Origin: Alphaproteobacteria bacterium
Lineage (GTDB): Bacteria; Pseudomonadota; Alphaproteobacteria; SHVW01
Direction: 5' to 3'
Assembly: GCA_009694085.1 (NCBI GenBank)
Contig: SHVW01000018.1
Coordinates: 1-34,214, forward strand
Length of the DNA: 34,214 nt
Shown here: positions 17,762 through 27,670 of the stretch, in pieces
How the letters are laid out: each line of letters opens with the position of its first letter
Position numbering within the stretch: position 1 is the stretch's first letter
Notes under the pieces: model-generated
The model's input: only the letters and a program-made list of their open reading frames with translations
Database searches by the model: none
What the model was told of the DNA's origin: nothing
Made by a program: the position numbers and the translations under genes

Positions 17762-20700
17762 CAGCCCGTCGCCGCCTGCTTCCATGGCTTGACGACCCGC
17801 GGGGGGAAGGCGAGCGCAAAATCGGTTCGCGCCTGGGCCAAATTTGGGCTGTAACAAGGGTCCGCAGCGATTATGCGACCCCAGCGCTGGCAGAAAATCA
17901 GGCGCTCGCTCTCGAATTGGGATTTTCTCGGTGCGGCTTCGGGTTCTCCGAGAGTTGCGGATTCGTGATGATAGAGTTCCGCATAAGGCGTCCAAACTGT
18001 GCGATAGCCCCGTTCAGCCAGACGTAAACATAAGTCAACGTCGTTGTAGGCGATCGCAAGGTTTTTCGAATCGAAGCCGCCGACTGCCTCGAACACATCA
18101 CGCCTCACGACCATGCAGGCCGCCGTCACGGCAGAAAAACTTTGCTGCAAGATGGCGCGCCCGAAATAACCCGGCTGACCGCGTGGCAATCCCTTGTGGG
18201 CGTGCCAGGCAGTATAAGCCGGCGCCAATACGATGCCACCGTGTTGGATGGTGCCATCTGGGTAATAGAGTTTGGCGCCGACCGCGCCGACATCCGCCCT
18301 TGTGGTTAGCTCCACCATGACCCTTAGCCATTCCGCATTAATGGCCTCGACATCGTTATTCAGAAAACAAAGCACGTCACCGGTAGCTGAATTCGCCGCC
18401 TGATTGTTGATATCCGAGAAATTGTACTCCCCCTGATAGGACAGCACGCGTGCGCGGCCAGAAGCTGCCAATGCGGCCAAGTATTTGAGTGTGGCTGGCT
18501 CGCAGCTCATATGATCAACGATAATCAGCTCAAGATTGGAATAGTCCGTTTTCGCTATGACGCTTTCGATGCATTGCACGAGAAGATCGAGCTTATCGCG
18601 CGTTGGAATGATGACGCTCACGCGCGGTGGCGGGTCGGGCAAGGGATAGACGACGCGATGAACATTGCCGTTAAAGGTAGGAACAACTGTCGCATCGGGA
18701 TGGCTCGTACGCTTGAGATGGGCCTTGATCGCCTTCCGCGCGATGCCATGAGCATAGGTCTTTTGGTCACCTGCAAGCGCAACTGAACCGACGATGGCAC
18801 GCCAATGGTAAAGGATGAAGGGAATATGACGCACGCGTGCAATACCGCAGGCGTCGATGCAGCGCAGCGCTAGGTCATAGTCCTGGCTACCTTCGTAGCC
18901 GATACGAAACTTGCCGACCTGCTCGACCAGCGCGCGACGATAGACGCCGAGATGTGACACCATGTTGTGCGACAGCATAAGGTCCGGGTTATACTCGCTT
19001 TTGAAATACGGGTCGAAGCGCCGCCCTTCCTCGTCAATTTTGTCTTCATCGCTAAAGACAATGTCCGCATCGGGATGGGCTACGACTTCTTCGGCAACCA
19101 TGTAAAGCGCGTGCGATGGCAGCTCGTCATCATGGTCGAGCAAGACGACGTACTGGCCTGATGCCAACGACAGCGCGCTGTTGGATGCCTGCGAGATGTG
19201 GCCATTTTCGGCACGAAACGTCACCTTGATGCGAGAGTCGCGGCGAGCATAGTCGTCGAGCAAGGCCCGCACATGAGGCGCGGTTGACGCGTCGTCGGCG
19301 ATGCACAGCTCCCAATGGGGATACAGCTGCTCCCTCACCGAATCGATGGCACGGCGAATCCATCGTTCCGGAGAATTGTAGGTCGGCATTACGATTGAGA
19401 ACAGGGGTGCCGGCTCCATCGCCGAGATGCGCGTGGCTATTGCGGAACGGTCTGCCTCGGTCAACGTATCGTATGCCTCGATCCAATCTTGATAGCTATG
19501 GGCGTGCGCCGGTCGCGTCATACGATTGAAGATCGCCGCCAGCCCACCCGACTGCGACAGCGCGTAGCGGGTCTTGGCGATCAACTCGTGTCGTTTGCGG
19601 GAGTCGAACAGCGCCTGGCCGAGCCAGAGGCGCAGCCAATGCCACGCCAGTATCAGCGAGCCGACTTCGATAATCCGTAGATCGGACATCTGGAATGAGG
19701 ACGCGGGGCCGACAGGCTCGATACGAAGCGCGGAAAGATTCGCTGGCAAATCCACAACGGTGGTCACATCACCCTGCGCCAGAGGCAAGCGAACTGCCGA
19801 TCCCTCGTCATATGTCGGCCTGTCCCCCGCATACAGCCATGTTTGCAGTAGAGTTCTCGAGTTTGAGATCAGGCGGTAGCTGACAATGGCCCGACACGCC
19901 GGGATGCTTCCGGCGGTCGTCTCGAGACGAAAATGCCCAACCGGTCCCGTAAAGCGGAAATCGCTGCCGACCGCTTCCACGTTTTGCCACGGCGCCAAGC
20001 TCACGGGATGGCGGCGATAGCGGAGATAGGTTGCCGGGTAGCGCAGGAACCGAAAAAGTCCGCGAGCAAGCCGGCCGACGACGCGCAGTGGTGCTGCCAG
20101 CCTCCAAGATGTCGAACGGAAAATTTCCTGCCGGGCGATCTCCGCTTGGGCCAACATGCCGTTCAGCGCGGCCACATCGTGATCGCGCCGCTCCAGGCGA
20201 GATGATAGTTGCCTGTGCCCATGCCTAAGTTCGGACAGAGCCGTCCGTTGTGCATCAAGGCGCGCCTCACGCTCCGCAATGCGGCTATCCCGCTCGGTAA
20301 TGCGCGTGTCGCGTTCAGCCAAAGATTGTTCCAAGCCGTGAACACGGCGATAGAGTTCATCTATGAGGGGCGCAGTTGATTCGACGACTGGATCGTATAA
20401 CGAGCCTGCAGTTTCCATTTGCTCCGCGATGCTATCGAGCCGTCGGCGCGGTTCCTCGACATCCCGGGCTTGAAGTTCCAGGAAAGCGGCGTGGACCTCA
20501 CGCACCCAGCGCGACAGAGCGGGATCGGAAAGCACGGCATCATCGGTAAGACTGAAGGTTCGACGCCCGCTCTCAAGAAACGACGCGACGTTGCTCGTAA
20601 TGTCCGTTGTCGAATTCGGCCAGGATATCTCTAGTGCGTGGCCAACTTTACCCAGCGCCGTACTCCAATCAGAGATCAAGTCTCCATAGCTCAGGAATGC

Positions 20701-21240
20701 ACGCCGCGCGCCACGCGTGTCCCGCTCGGCTTCGAGCGCATGACGGAGCCACAAAAGAAGGCCTTTCCCCTCGCTGAATCCGTCGCGCCGGCTTAGCGAG
20801 CGCGCCACTTCCAAGGGATGGCGCAATACGATCAAGAACGCCGGTTCGACCGCGGCAGCGGTTAAAATGTCCCGCCATATCGGAACCAGTCGACATGTCC
20901 GCGGGTCCTTGACCGCCCAAAGCCCAACCCCGGAAAAATCTCGGGTGATGATGTCCGCCAAACGCTGGCGAAAAGGCGCCAGATCAGAACGCGCCGCAAG
21001 TGCGCCCGGCATGGCCCGCACATCGTCCCAGCGCCTTCCAAGAAACGCCAACACCTCCTCATGCACCTCGACCACGTCCTGGTGTTCCCAGAACCCGGTC
21101 TCGTTGTTGCCCTCCATAGCAGCCATCAAGTTACTGCCCAGCTCGGCGCCCATTAGGTTGATCAGGCGGGTCACCGCGGAGGTGCCGCTGCGGTGCATGC
21201 CGAGCACAACGATGGCGCGGGAGCGCGGCGTTTCAGACAT
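17761..21240 (-). CDS. Multidomain sulfotransferase - coiled coil - GT2 - GT2 glycosyltransferase (about 1159 aa)
   Basis: N-terminal IVVLGMHRSGTSAVTRLINLMG (PAPS-binding loop-like); coiled-coil ERDTRITERDSRIAEREAR; LFSIVMPTYNSPERWIRRAIDSV...VVLLDHDDELPSHAL...IVFSDEDKID (first GT2); RVSVIIPTRDKLDLLVQCIESVIAKTDYSNLELIIVDH...LCFLNNDVEAI (second GT2). Start at MSETPRSR (21240). Confidence 0.9.
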   Translation of the reverse strand: MSETPRSRAIVVLGMHRSGTSAVTRLINLMGAELGSNLMAAMEGNNETGFWEHQDVVEVHEEVLAFLGRRWDDVRAMPGALAARSDLAPFRQRLADIITRDFSGVGLWAVKDPRTCRLVPIWRDILTAAAVEPAFLIVLRHPLEVARSLSRRDGFSEGKGLLLWLRHALEAERDTRGARRAFLSYGDLISDWSTALGKVGHALEISWPNSTTDITSNVASFLESGRRTFSLTDDAVLSDPALSRWVREVHAAFLELQARDVEEPRRRLDSIAEQMETAGSLYDPVVESTAPLIDELYRRVHGLEQSLAERDTRITERDSRIAEREARLDAQRTALSELRHGHRQLSSRLERRDHDVAALNGMLAQAEIARQEIFRSTSWRLAAPLRVVGRLARGLFRFLRYPATYLRYRRHPVSLAPWQNVEAVGSDFRFTGPVGHFRLETTAGSIPACRAIVSYRLISNSRTLLQTWLYAGDRPTYDEGSAVRLPLAQGDVTTVVDLPANLSALRIEPVGPASSFQMSDLRIIEVGSLILAWHWLRLWLGQALFDSRKRHELIAKTRYALSQSGGLAAIFNRMTRPAHAHSYQDWIEAYDTLTEADRSAIATRISAMEPAPLFSIVMPTYNSPERWIRRAIDSVREQLYPHWELCIADDASTAPHVRALLDDYARRDSRIKVTFRAENGHISQASNSALSLASGQYVVLLDHDDELPSHALYMVAEEVVAHPDADIVFSDEDKIDEEGRRFDPYFKSEYNPDLMLSHNMVSHLGVYRRALVEQVGKFRIGYEGSQDYDLALRCIDACGIARVRHIPFILYHWRAIVGSVALAGDQKTYAHGIARKAIKAHLKRTSHPDATVVPTFNGNVHRVVYPLPDPPPRVSVIIPTRDKLDLLVQCIESVIAKTDYSNLELIIVDHMSCEPATLKYLAALAASGRARVLSYQGEYNFSDINNQAANSATGDVLCFLNNDVEAINAEWLRVMVELTTRADVGAVGAKLYYPDGTIQHGGIVLAPAYTAWHAHKGLPRGQPGYFGRAILQQSFSAVTAACMVVRRDVFEAVGGFDSKNLAIAYNDVDLCLRLAERGYRTVWTPYAELYHHESATLGEPEAAPRKSQFESERLIFCQRWGRIIAADPCYSPNLAQARTDFALAFPPRVVKPWKQAATG
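20254..20316 (-). repeat. Three tandem imperfect 21-nt repeats encoding heptads ERDTRIT-ERDSRIA-EREARLD (coiled coil)
   Basis: Direct reading of reverse strand: GAACGCGACACGCGCATTACC / GAGCGGGATAGCCGCATTGCG / GAGCGTGAGGCGCGCCTTGAT. Confidence 0.8.
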
Positions 21241-22012
21241 AGCCGAATGCCGCCAGTCCGTCGGCGCCGGCCTGGGCCATTTCCGCCACGCGCGGGCGCG
21301 GCAGATCGCGCCAGCGGCCCAGCGAGCTGGGGGGATGGATGGTCGCGGCAACGCCCGCGAGGTCGCCGGCCAAGCCGCTCCGGTCGAACAAATCGTGCAA
21401 CGTCGCCATCGGCTGCCGGCACAAATCTTCCATCCTCACCTGGATATAACGCTGACCCAGCCGGCGGCGGCCCCAGCCGGCAACGTCGCGATTGGCGCGC
21501 GCCCATAGCCGGATTGAGTCGGCGAATTGCGGCTCCGCCGGCGCGCGACCGAACAGCGCGGCGAAATGCTTGTTAAGCTGGTTCTGATTGTCCGACAGCG
21601 CCATGTCGCGACCGTCCCGGATGACGTGAATGAAGGTCAGATCGGGGTGGAGCGCCGCGATCAAGGGCAAGATATACATACTGCGCGGGTTCTTCCAACC
21701 CCAGCGTAAAGTAGCGGCGGGGGCGGCAGCGCGATAGGCGGCGATCGTCCCTTCGAGCCGTTCCAGCAGCGGCCGGCGCAACGCAACCGGCAAGGCCGAG
21801 GGCTCATAGTCGAGCGATCGCGCGACGCCGATCACCGTGTTGATGGCGTCGTCGAGCAATGGCTCGAAATCCATGGCGTCGCCGGCGCCATTCAAGTTGG
21901 CGCCCATATAGACTCCGGCAGCGGTGAGCACGCCATGGACAGCGCGCGTACCGGACCCGCCGGTGGCGCCCACCACGATGGGTGGCATGTGGGATGCAGC
22001 CAAGGCGGTCAA
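21233..22012 (-). CDS. Sulfotransferase family protein
   Basis: PPIVVGATGGSGTRAVHGVLTAAGVYMG (phosphosulfate-binding-like loop); LRWGWKNPRSMYILPLIAALHPDLTFIHVIRDGRDMALS (IRDGRD motif). Start TTG 22012 (TTGA overlap) or ATG 21988. Confidence 0.8.
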   Translation of the reverse strand: MTALAASHMPPIVVGATGGSGTRAVHGVLTAAGVYMGANLNGAGDAMDFEPLLDDAINTVIGVARSLDYEPSALPVALRRPLLERLEGTIAAYRAAAPAATLRWGWKNPRSMYILPLIAALHPDLTFIHVIRDGRDMALSDNQNQLNKHFAALFGRAPAEPQFADSIRLWARANRDVAGWGRRRLGQRYIQVRMEDLCRQPMATLHDLFDRSGLAGDLAGVAATIHPPSSLGRWRDLPRPRVAEMAQAGADGLAAFGYV

Positions 22013-23319
22013 TCCCGGGTCAGTTCGGAACGGATGCGGAAATCGACGACGCCGTCGATCAACAGCCCGGTTTCGGCGGCGACCCGAAACATGACGGCGT
22101 CGACGATACGATGCACGAACACGCGTTGGCCGTCGATCACCGCCGCCGCGCCCGCGTTGAGAAAATAGCTGCCGGGCAACAGCAGGCAGGTGAACACGAA
22201 GCGCGCGGTCACGACCTGACCCGGCTCGACCGAGTCCAAACCGTCCCACGGGCCGGCCGTGCCGCTGCCGCCGAGATCGTGGCCGATCACGGTGCGGATG
22301 AACATGCCGCAGCGTACCTTCTCGCGTTTGCGGTCGAAGCGCACGCGGAAGGTATAGACATAGTCGCGACCGCGCATGAGCACGTTGACCGGCTCGCCCG
22401 CCAAGGTGGTCACACGCGGCTCCAGGATTTCCGCACCCTGGCGGTCGTATTCCATGCGGCTCTTCGACACCATGTCGGGATCGAAGCGCTCGCCCTCGAC
22501 CGGTTGGGCCGCAGTGCTTGTGTCGGCACTGTCCGATGGTTGGCGCGCGCGGATATCGGCGATGAGACGCGCGGGATCGGCGGCCTTGTCGTAGAGCAGC
22601 CGGTGGTAGGCGGCGATCACCGCCTTTGGCGTGTCGATTAGGACCGCCGCGCCGCGCTCCATTAGGATGGCACGGTCGCACAACTCGATCACCGCATTGG
22701 CAGCGTGGGAGACGAACAGGATGGTGCTGCCGCGCTCCTGGACCTGGCGGATGCGCGCGAAGCATTTGCGCTGGAACGCCTCGTCGCCGACCGCCAGCGC
22801 TTCGTCCACGATCAGCACGTCGGGATCGACCGAGATGGCGACCGCGAAGGCCAGCCGCACATACATGCCGCTGGAATAGGTCTTCACGGGCTGGTCGATG
22901 AAGGGCGCGATTTCCGCGAAGGCGACAATGTCGTCGAAGCGCCGTTCGATCTCGGCTTGGCCCAAGCCGAGAACGCTGGCATTAAGGAAGACATTTTCGC
23001 GCCCGGTGAATTCGGGATTGAAGCCGGCACCCAGTTCGAGCAGGGCCGCAACCCGGCCATTGACCTCGACCGTGCCATGGGTGGGCGTCAGCGTACCGGC
23101 GACGATCTGCAACAAGGTGGATTTACCCGAGCCGTTGCGCCCGACGATGCCCACGGTTTCGCCGCGCGCAACCTCGAAGGACACGTCGCTGAGCGCCACG
23201 AATTCTTTGTAGAAGCGTCGGCGGCGCCAGATCGACTGCTTCAACCGGTCTTCCGGCCGGGCATAGACCTGGAACGATTTGGTCAGCCCGACCGCGCGGA
23301 TCGCCGGGTCAGACGACAT
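22009..23319 (-). CDS. Polysaccharide ABC transporter ATP-binding protein (Wzt-like) with C-terminal extension
   Basis: Walker A GIVGRNGSGKSTLLQIVAG, signature TYSSGMYVRLAFAVA, Walker B DVLIVDEALAVGD; about 190-aa C-terminal domain after the NBD as in Wzt substrate-binding domains. Confidence 0.92.
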   Translation of the reverse strand: MSSDPAIRAVGLTKSFQVYARPEDRLKQSIWRRRRFYKEFVALSDVSFEVARGETVGIVGRNGSGKSTLLQIVAGTLTPTHGTVEVNGRVAALLELGAGFNPEFTGRENVFLNASVLGLGQAEIERRFDDIVAFAEIAPFIDQPVKTYSSGMYVRLAFAVAISVDPDVLIVDEALAVGDEAFQRKCFARIRQVQERGSTILFVSHAANAVIELCDRAILMERGAAVLIDTPKAVIAAYHRLLYDKAADPARLIADIRARQPSDSADTSTAAQPVEGERFDPDMVSKSRMEYDRQGAEILEPRVTTLAGEPVNVLMRGRDYVYTFRVRFDRKREKVRCGMFIRTVIGHDLGGSGTAGPWDGLDSVEPGQVVTARFVFTCLLLPGSYFLNAGAAAVIDGQRVFVHRIVDAVMFRVAAETGLLIDGVVDFRIRSELTRD

Positions 23320-24148
23320 CGGCGAAGCCCCGGCGCGTGCGCTCGAAGCCCCAATAGCCGAGCCAGGCGACCACCAGTCCGATGAGCGCGTAAAGCGCCA
23401 GGCCGGACCAATCGGGCAGCCGGCCCCAGAGGAGAACCGCCCGGGTTTCCTCGATGATCAGGGTCAACGGGTTAAGCCACAGCCAAGGCCGCATCGCCTC
23501 GGGCAGCGCCGTCAGCGGAAAGAAAACCGGGCTGAGGAAAAGGAGCACCGTGACCAAGGGCTGGGTGAGTTGGCCGATGTCGCGCAGATAGACGCCAAGC
23601 GCCGCCAGCCCCCAGGTCAGGCCCAGAAGGAGCAGCACGAACGGTGCCCACACCACCGGCAGCAGAAGCGCCGTTATCGGCGGTAGTCCGACGGTGATGA
23701 CGTAAAAGATGAACAAGATGACCAGGCTGACGGCCGCGTGGAACAAGGCGGCGATCAGCGTCACATAGGGCAGGATGTCGAGCGGGAAGACGATGCGTTT
23801 AACATAGCTGGGGTTGCCCACCACCAGCCCGGTCGCGCGCATGACGCATTCGCTGAACAGGCCATGCACGATCAAGCCGGCGAACAGGATCGCAGCGAAG
23901 CCGATCGGCGCGTCGCCCACCCGCACGCCCCAGCGCACTTCGAAAACGAAACCGAAGACGAAGGTATAAACGGCGAGCATAAGTAGCGGGTTGGCGAACG
24001 ACCAGAGCAGGCCGAGCAACGAGCCGCGATAGCGCCCCTCGACCTCGCGCGCCGCAAGCTGCCGGATCAGGAAGCCATGGACAAAAGCGATGCCGAACAG
24101 GCGCGGCAGGGCGGCGGAAAAACTGAGCGAGGTGACAGGCTGGGCCAT
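23309..24148 (-). CDS. Polysaccharide ABC transporter permease (Wzm-like, ABC-2 family)
   Basis: Hydrophobic multi-TM protein: RDLAARE-like IRQLAAREVEGRYRGSLLGLLWSFANPLLMLAVYTFVFGFVF; LGVYLRDIGQLTQPLVTVLLFLSPVFFP; WLNPLTLIIEETRAVLLWG. Confidence 0.92.
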   Translation of the reverse strand: MAQPVTSLSFSAALPRLFGIAFVHGFLIRQLAAREVEGRYRGSLLGLLWSFANPLLMLAVYTFVFGFVFEVRWGVRVGDAPIGFAAILFAGLIVHGLFSECVMRATGLVVGNPSYVKRIVFPLDILPYVTLIAALFHAAVSLVILFIFYVITVGLPPITALLLPVVWAPFVLLLLGLTWGLAALGVYLRDIGQLTQPLVTVLLFLSPVFFPLTALPEAMRPWLWLNPLTLIIEETRAVLLWGRLPDWSGLALYALIGLVVAWLGYWGFERTRRGFADVV

Positions 24149-24249
24149 GGCTCCTGATCCCCGGCGCCATCAGGGGGACGGGGTCGATTCAGGGTCTTAG
24201 TGCATCGGCCCAGCCGGCGCAAGGCCAAGCTGCGAATCTGCCTTTTGCC

Positions 24250-24822
24250 TCAAGGCTTTGCCCCTGCCGCCGTGAGTATCGTTTCGATCGCGCCATAGCC
24301 GCGCCGGCGGGCATGGGCGAGCGGTGTCGCGCCATCGCGGTCGGCCAGATCGACCTTGGCGCCCGATGCCACCAGCAGGCGCGCGATCTCGGTATGAGCC
24401 GGGCCGCCATCGCCCAGGATGATCGCCTCGAGCAGCGCGGTCCAACCGAGCCGGTTGACGTGATCGAGGGGCGAGCCCGCTGCAATCAGCATGCCCACAA
24501 CCTCGACATGGCCATGGTGGGCGGCGGGAATGATCGGGATGCCGCCATAGCGGTTAAGCACGGTGAGCGCAGCGCCCGCGTCGATCACCAGTTTCACGAT
24601 CGCCGCATGGCCCGCCACGGCGGCAACGGCCAGGAGATCGTCGCCCTGAGCGTCGCGCCCATGAATGTTTGCCCCGGCAACAAGCGCGCGCCGTACCGCC
24701 GCGACATCGCCGCGCAGTGCCGCTGCCAGCAGTGCCGGATCGGCGGTTTGGGCGCCCGCGCTCACGCCCGTCATCCCGGCGAGCATGCCGGCCGACGCCG
24801 CGAGAACGTCACGGCGCCGCAT
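24250..24822 (-). CDS. Ankyrin-repeat protein with N-terminal (Tat-like) signal sequence
   Basis: [26 protein letters not shown] signal-like N-terminus; repeats such as [75 protein letters not shown]. Confidence 0.85.
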   Translation of the reverse strand: MRRRDVLAASAGMLAGMTGVSAGAQTADPALLAAALRGDVAAVRRALVAGANIHGRDAQGDDLLAVAAVAGHAAIVKLVIDAGAALTVLNRYGGIPIIPAAHHGHVEVVGMLIAAGSPLDHVNRLGWTALLEAIILGDGGPAHTEIARLLVASGAKVDLADRDGATPLAHARRRGYGAIETILTAAGAKP

Positions 24823-25687
24823 TGCCGACGATACGCAACAGATATTCGCCATAGCCGCTTTTGGCGAGCGGGGCGGCGAGAAGGCGCAGCTGAGCGTCGT
24901 CGATGAATCCCATATGGTGCGCGACCTCTTCGACGCAGGCGATCTTGAGGCCCTGGCGATCTTCAACCGTGCGCACGAATTCCGAGGCCTGGAGCAGGGA
25001 TTCATGGGTGCCGGCGTCGAGCCAGGCATAGCCGCGTCCCATGCGCTCGACCTGGAGCTGGCCGCGTTCGAGATAGACGCGGTTGACGTCGGTGATCTCT
25101 AGCTCGCCGCGCGGCGAGGGCTTGATGCCTTCGGCCACACGCACGACATCGTTGTCGTAGAAATACAGGCCCGTGACCGCCCAGTTCGATTTCGGCTTGG
25201 CCGGCTTTTCCTCGATCGAGACGGCACGGTTATCGTCATCGAAGGCGACCACGCCATAGCGCTCGGGATCGCGCACGAGATAGCCGAACACGGTCGCCCC
25301 CTTGGCGGCCTGCTTGACCGCGCGCTGCAACATCTCGGTCAGGCCGTGGCCGTAGAAAATGTTATCGCCCAGCACCAGTGCGCAGGAATCCCGGCCGATA
25401 AAATCGCGGCCGATCAGAAAGGCCTGGACCAACCCCTCCGGCTTGGGCTGGGCCGCATAGGAAATGCGCACGCCCCATTGGGTACCATCGCCCAGCAGCA
25501 TGCGAAACTGATCCCGATCTTGCGGCGTGGTGATAACGAGTATGTCGCGAATGCCGGCCAGCATCAGGGTCGACAAGGGATAATAGATCATGGGCTTGTC
25601 GTAGACCGGCAAGAGCTGCTTGCTGGTCACCCGTGTCAACGGGTAGAGCCGCGTGCCCGAACCGCCGGCCAGAACAATACCCTTCAT
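24809..25687 (-). CDS. rmlA: Glucose-1-phosphate thymidylyltransferase
   Basis: [87 protein letters not shown]. Confidence 0.97.
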   Translation of the reverse strand: MKGIVLAGGSGTRLYPLTRVTSKQLLPVYDKPMIYYPLSTLMLAGIRDILVITTPQDRDQFRMLLGDGTQWGVRISYAAQPKPEGLVQAFLIGRDFIGRDSCALVLGDNIFYGHGLTEMLQRAVKQAAKGATVFGYLVRDPERYGVVAFDDDNRAVSIEEKPAKPKSNWAVTGLYFYDNDVVRVAEGIKPSPRGELEITDVNRVYLERGQLQVERMGRGYAWLDAGTHESLLQASEFVRTVEDRQGLKIACVEEVAHHMGFIDDAQLRLLAAPLAKSGYGEYLLRIVGNAAP

Positions 25688-26598
25688 GACGACCCCTTCG
25701 GCGCCTGCAATTGATCCAGAACCTCGCTCAGCCCATCCTGCCATGGCCGGCGCGGCGGCGCGAAGGCTTGCTCGACGCGCGCGCAATCGAGCACGGAATT
25801 GGCCGGGCGGCGCGCCGGTGTGGGAAATTCGGCCGTCGAGATCGCCGTGACCTTGGGCTGGCGGCCGGTGCGCGCGGCCGCACGCTCCACGATGGCGCGG
25901 GCGAAGCCGCACCAGGTGGTCGGACCGGTTGCCGCATAGTGATAGGTGCCCCAGGGGATATAGCGGCTCTCGGACCGTGCCGCGTCGAGCTTGACGGCGA
26001 TCGCCAGGATCGCGCGCGCGATGTCGCCGGCCGAGGTCGGGATGCCGTGCTGGTCGTCAACCACGCGCAGCTCGTCGCGCTCGCCAGCCAGCCGCAGCAT
26101 GGTGCGCACGAAATTCGCGCCATGGCCGGCATAAACCCAGGAGGTGCGCAGGATCAGGTGTTGATTGAGCCGGCCGCGCACGGCGCGCTCGCCCGCTTCC
26201 TTGCTGGTGCCATAAACGCCGAGCGGAGCGACCGGATCGGTTTCGACATAGGCGCCCGCTTTCGAACCGTCGAACACATAGTCGGTCGATACATGGATCA
26301 ACGGCAGGTCGAGCCGCGCGCAAGCCTCGGCCAGATTTCCCGGCCCATCGCGATTGACCGCGAAGGCGTGCGCGGTATCCGTCTCGGCCTTGTCCACTGC
26401 GGTATACGCGGCAGCATTGACGACGACGGTGCAGCCCTCGGCCTTTGCCGCACTCAGTGCAGCTCCAACGGATTCGCGATCGGAAATATCGAGCCGGCCG
26501 CGCGCCAGTCCCAGCGCATCGGGTGCCCCGCCCACAAATGACTGGCGCATCAACTCGACGCCGAGCTGGCCGGCGCAGCCCGTGACCAGCAGCTTCAC
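25684..26598 (-). CDS. rmlD: dTDP-4-dehydrorhamnose reductase
   Basis: [93 protein letters not shown]. Confidence 0.96.
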   Translation of the reverse strand: MKLLVTGCAGQLGVELMRQSFVGGAPDALGLARGRLDISDRESVGAALSAAKAEGCTVVVNAAAYTAVDKAETDTAHAFAVNRDGPGNLAEACARLDLPLIHVSTDYVFDGSKAGAYVETDPVAPLGVYGTSKEAGERAVRGRLNQHLILRTSWVYAGHGANFVRTMLRLAGERDELRVVDDQHGIPTSAGDIARAILAIAVKLDAARSESRYIPWGTYHYAATGPTTWCGFARAIVERAAARTGRQPKVTAISTAEFPTPARRPANSVLDCARVEQAFAPPRRPWQDGLSEVLDQLQAPKGSS

Positions 26599-26602
26599 GG
26601 CG

Positions 26603-27670
26603 TCACACGACCTTGCGGGCGCGGCCGAGGCGCTGGCCGGTGTAGACCGTGAACAGCGGCTCCCACCAGTCCCGGCGCTTCAAGTACCACTCGACCGTCT
26701 TGCGTAGGCCGCTCTCGAAGGTCTCGCGCGGCGCCCAACCCAATTCGCGCTTCAGCTTGGTCGCATCCATGGCGTAGCGCATATCGTGGCCCGGCCGGTC
26801 TTCCACAAAAGCGATCAGCTTTTCCCGCGGCTGATTGGCCGGCGCCAGCTCGTCAAGCAGCGTACAGATGCGCCGGACCACATCGATATTGGCGCGCTCG
26901 GCATCGCCGCCGATATTGTAGCTGTCGCCAGGCCGACCCTGTTCGAACACCAGCTTGAGCGCGCGCGCGTGGTCTTCGACATAAAGCCAATCCCGCACAT
27001 TATCGCCCTTGCCATAGACCGGCAGCGACTCGCCGCGCAGACCCTTGATGATCATCAGCGGGATCAGCTTTTCCGGGAAATGGTGGGGTCCATAATTGTT
27101 GGAGCAATTGGTCAGCACGGTGGGCAGGCCGTAGGTTTCGTGCCATGCGCGCAAGAGATGGTCGGAGCTGGCCTTGCTTGCCGAATAGGGCGAGTTCGGC
27201 TGGTAGGGCGAGGTTTCGCCGAACGCGCCCTCGGGCCCGAGCGAGCCGAAGACCTCGTCGGTCGAGATATGGTGGAAGCGGAAGTCACGCTTTACTACGC
27301 CCTCCAACTCCGCCCAATAGTGCCGGGCCTGGTCGAGCAGGGTGTAGGTGCCGACCACATTGGTGCGGATGAAAGCGTCGGGCCCGTCGATCGAGCGGTC
27401 GACATGGCTTTCCGCCGCCAAATGCATGATCCCGTCGGGCCGATGCTCGGCCAGGATGCGGCGCACCGCCTCAGCATCGCAGATATCGGCTTTCTCCAGG
27501 CGATAGCGCGGGTGGTTCGCAACGTCGGCGAGCGAGGCTAGGCTGGAGGCATAGGTCAGCTTGTCTAGATTGATAACCGACCAATCGGTTTCGCCGATCA
27601 GCAAGCGGATGACCGCCGAACCGATAAAGCCGGCGCCGCCGGTGACGATGATCTTACGCGCACGGGCCAT
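26603..27670 (-). CDS. rmlB: dTDP-glucose 4,6-dehydratase
   Basis: [107 protein letters not shown]. Confidence 0.97.
   Translation of the reverse strand: MARARKIIVTGGAGFIGSAVIRLLIGETDWSVINLDKLTYASSLASLADVANHPRYRLEKADICDAEAVRRILAEHRPDGIMHLAAESHVDRSIDGPDAFIRTNVVGTYTLLDQARHYWAELEGVVKRDFRFHHISTDEVFGSLGPEGAFGETSPYQPNSPYSASKASSDHLLRAWHETYGLPTVLTNCSNNYGPHHFPEKLIPLMIIKGLRGESLPVYGKGDNVRDWLYVEDHARALKLVFEQGRPGDSYNIGGDAERANIDVVRRICTLLDELAPANQPREKLIAFVEDRPGHDMRYAMDATKLKRELGWAPRETFESGLRKTVEWYLKRRDWWEPLFTVYTGQRLGRARKVV

Noticed and set aside
17762-17995. N-terminal extension of the family 4 glycosyltransferase
   Set aside because: Overlaps the 3' end of the fusion glycosyltransferase gene in another frame; conserved sequence begins at MTLPLVHAIGWFGG.
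22013-22765. Long N-terminal extension of the sulfotransferase ORF
   Set aside because: Out-of-frame reading through the Wzt-like gene; sulfotransferase signature begins only after 22012.
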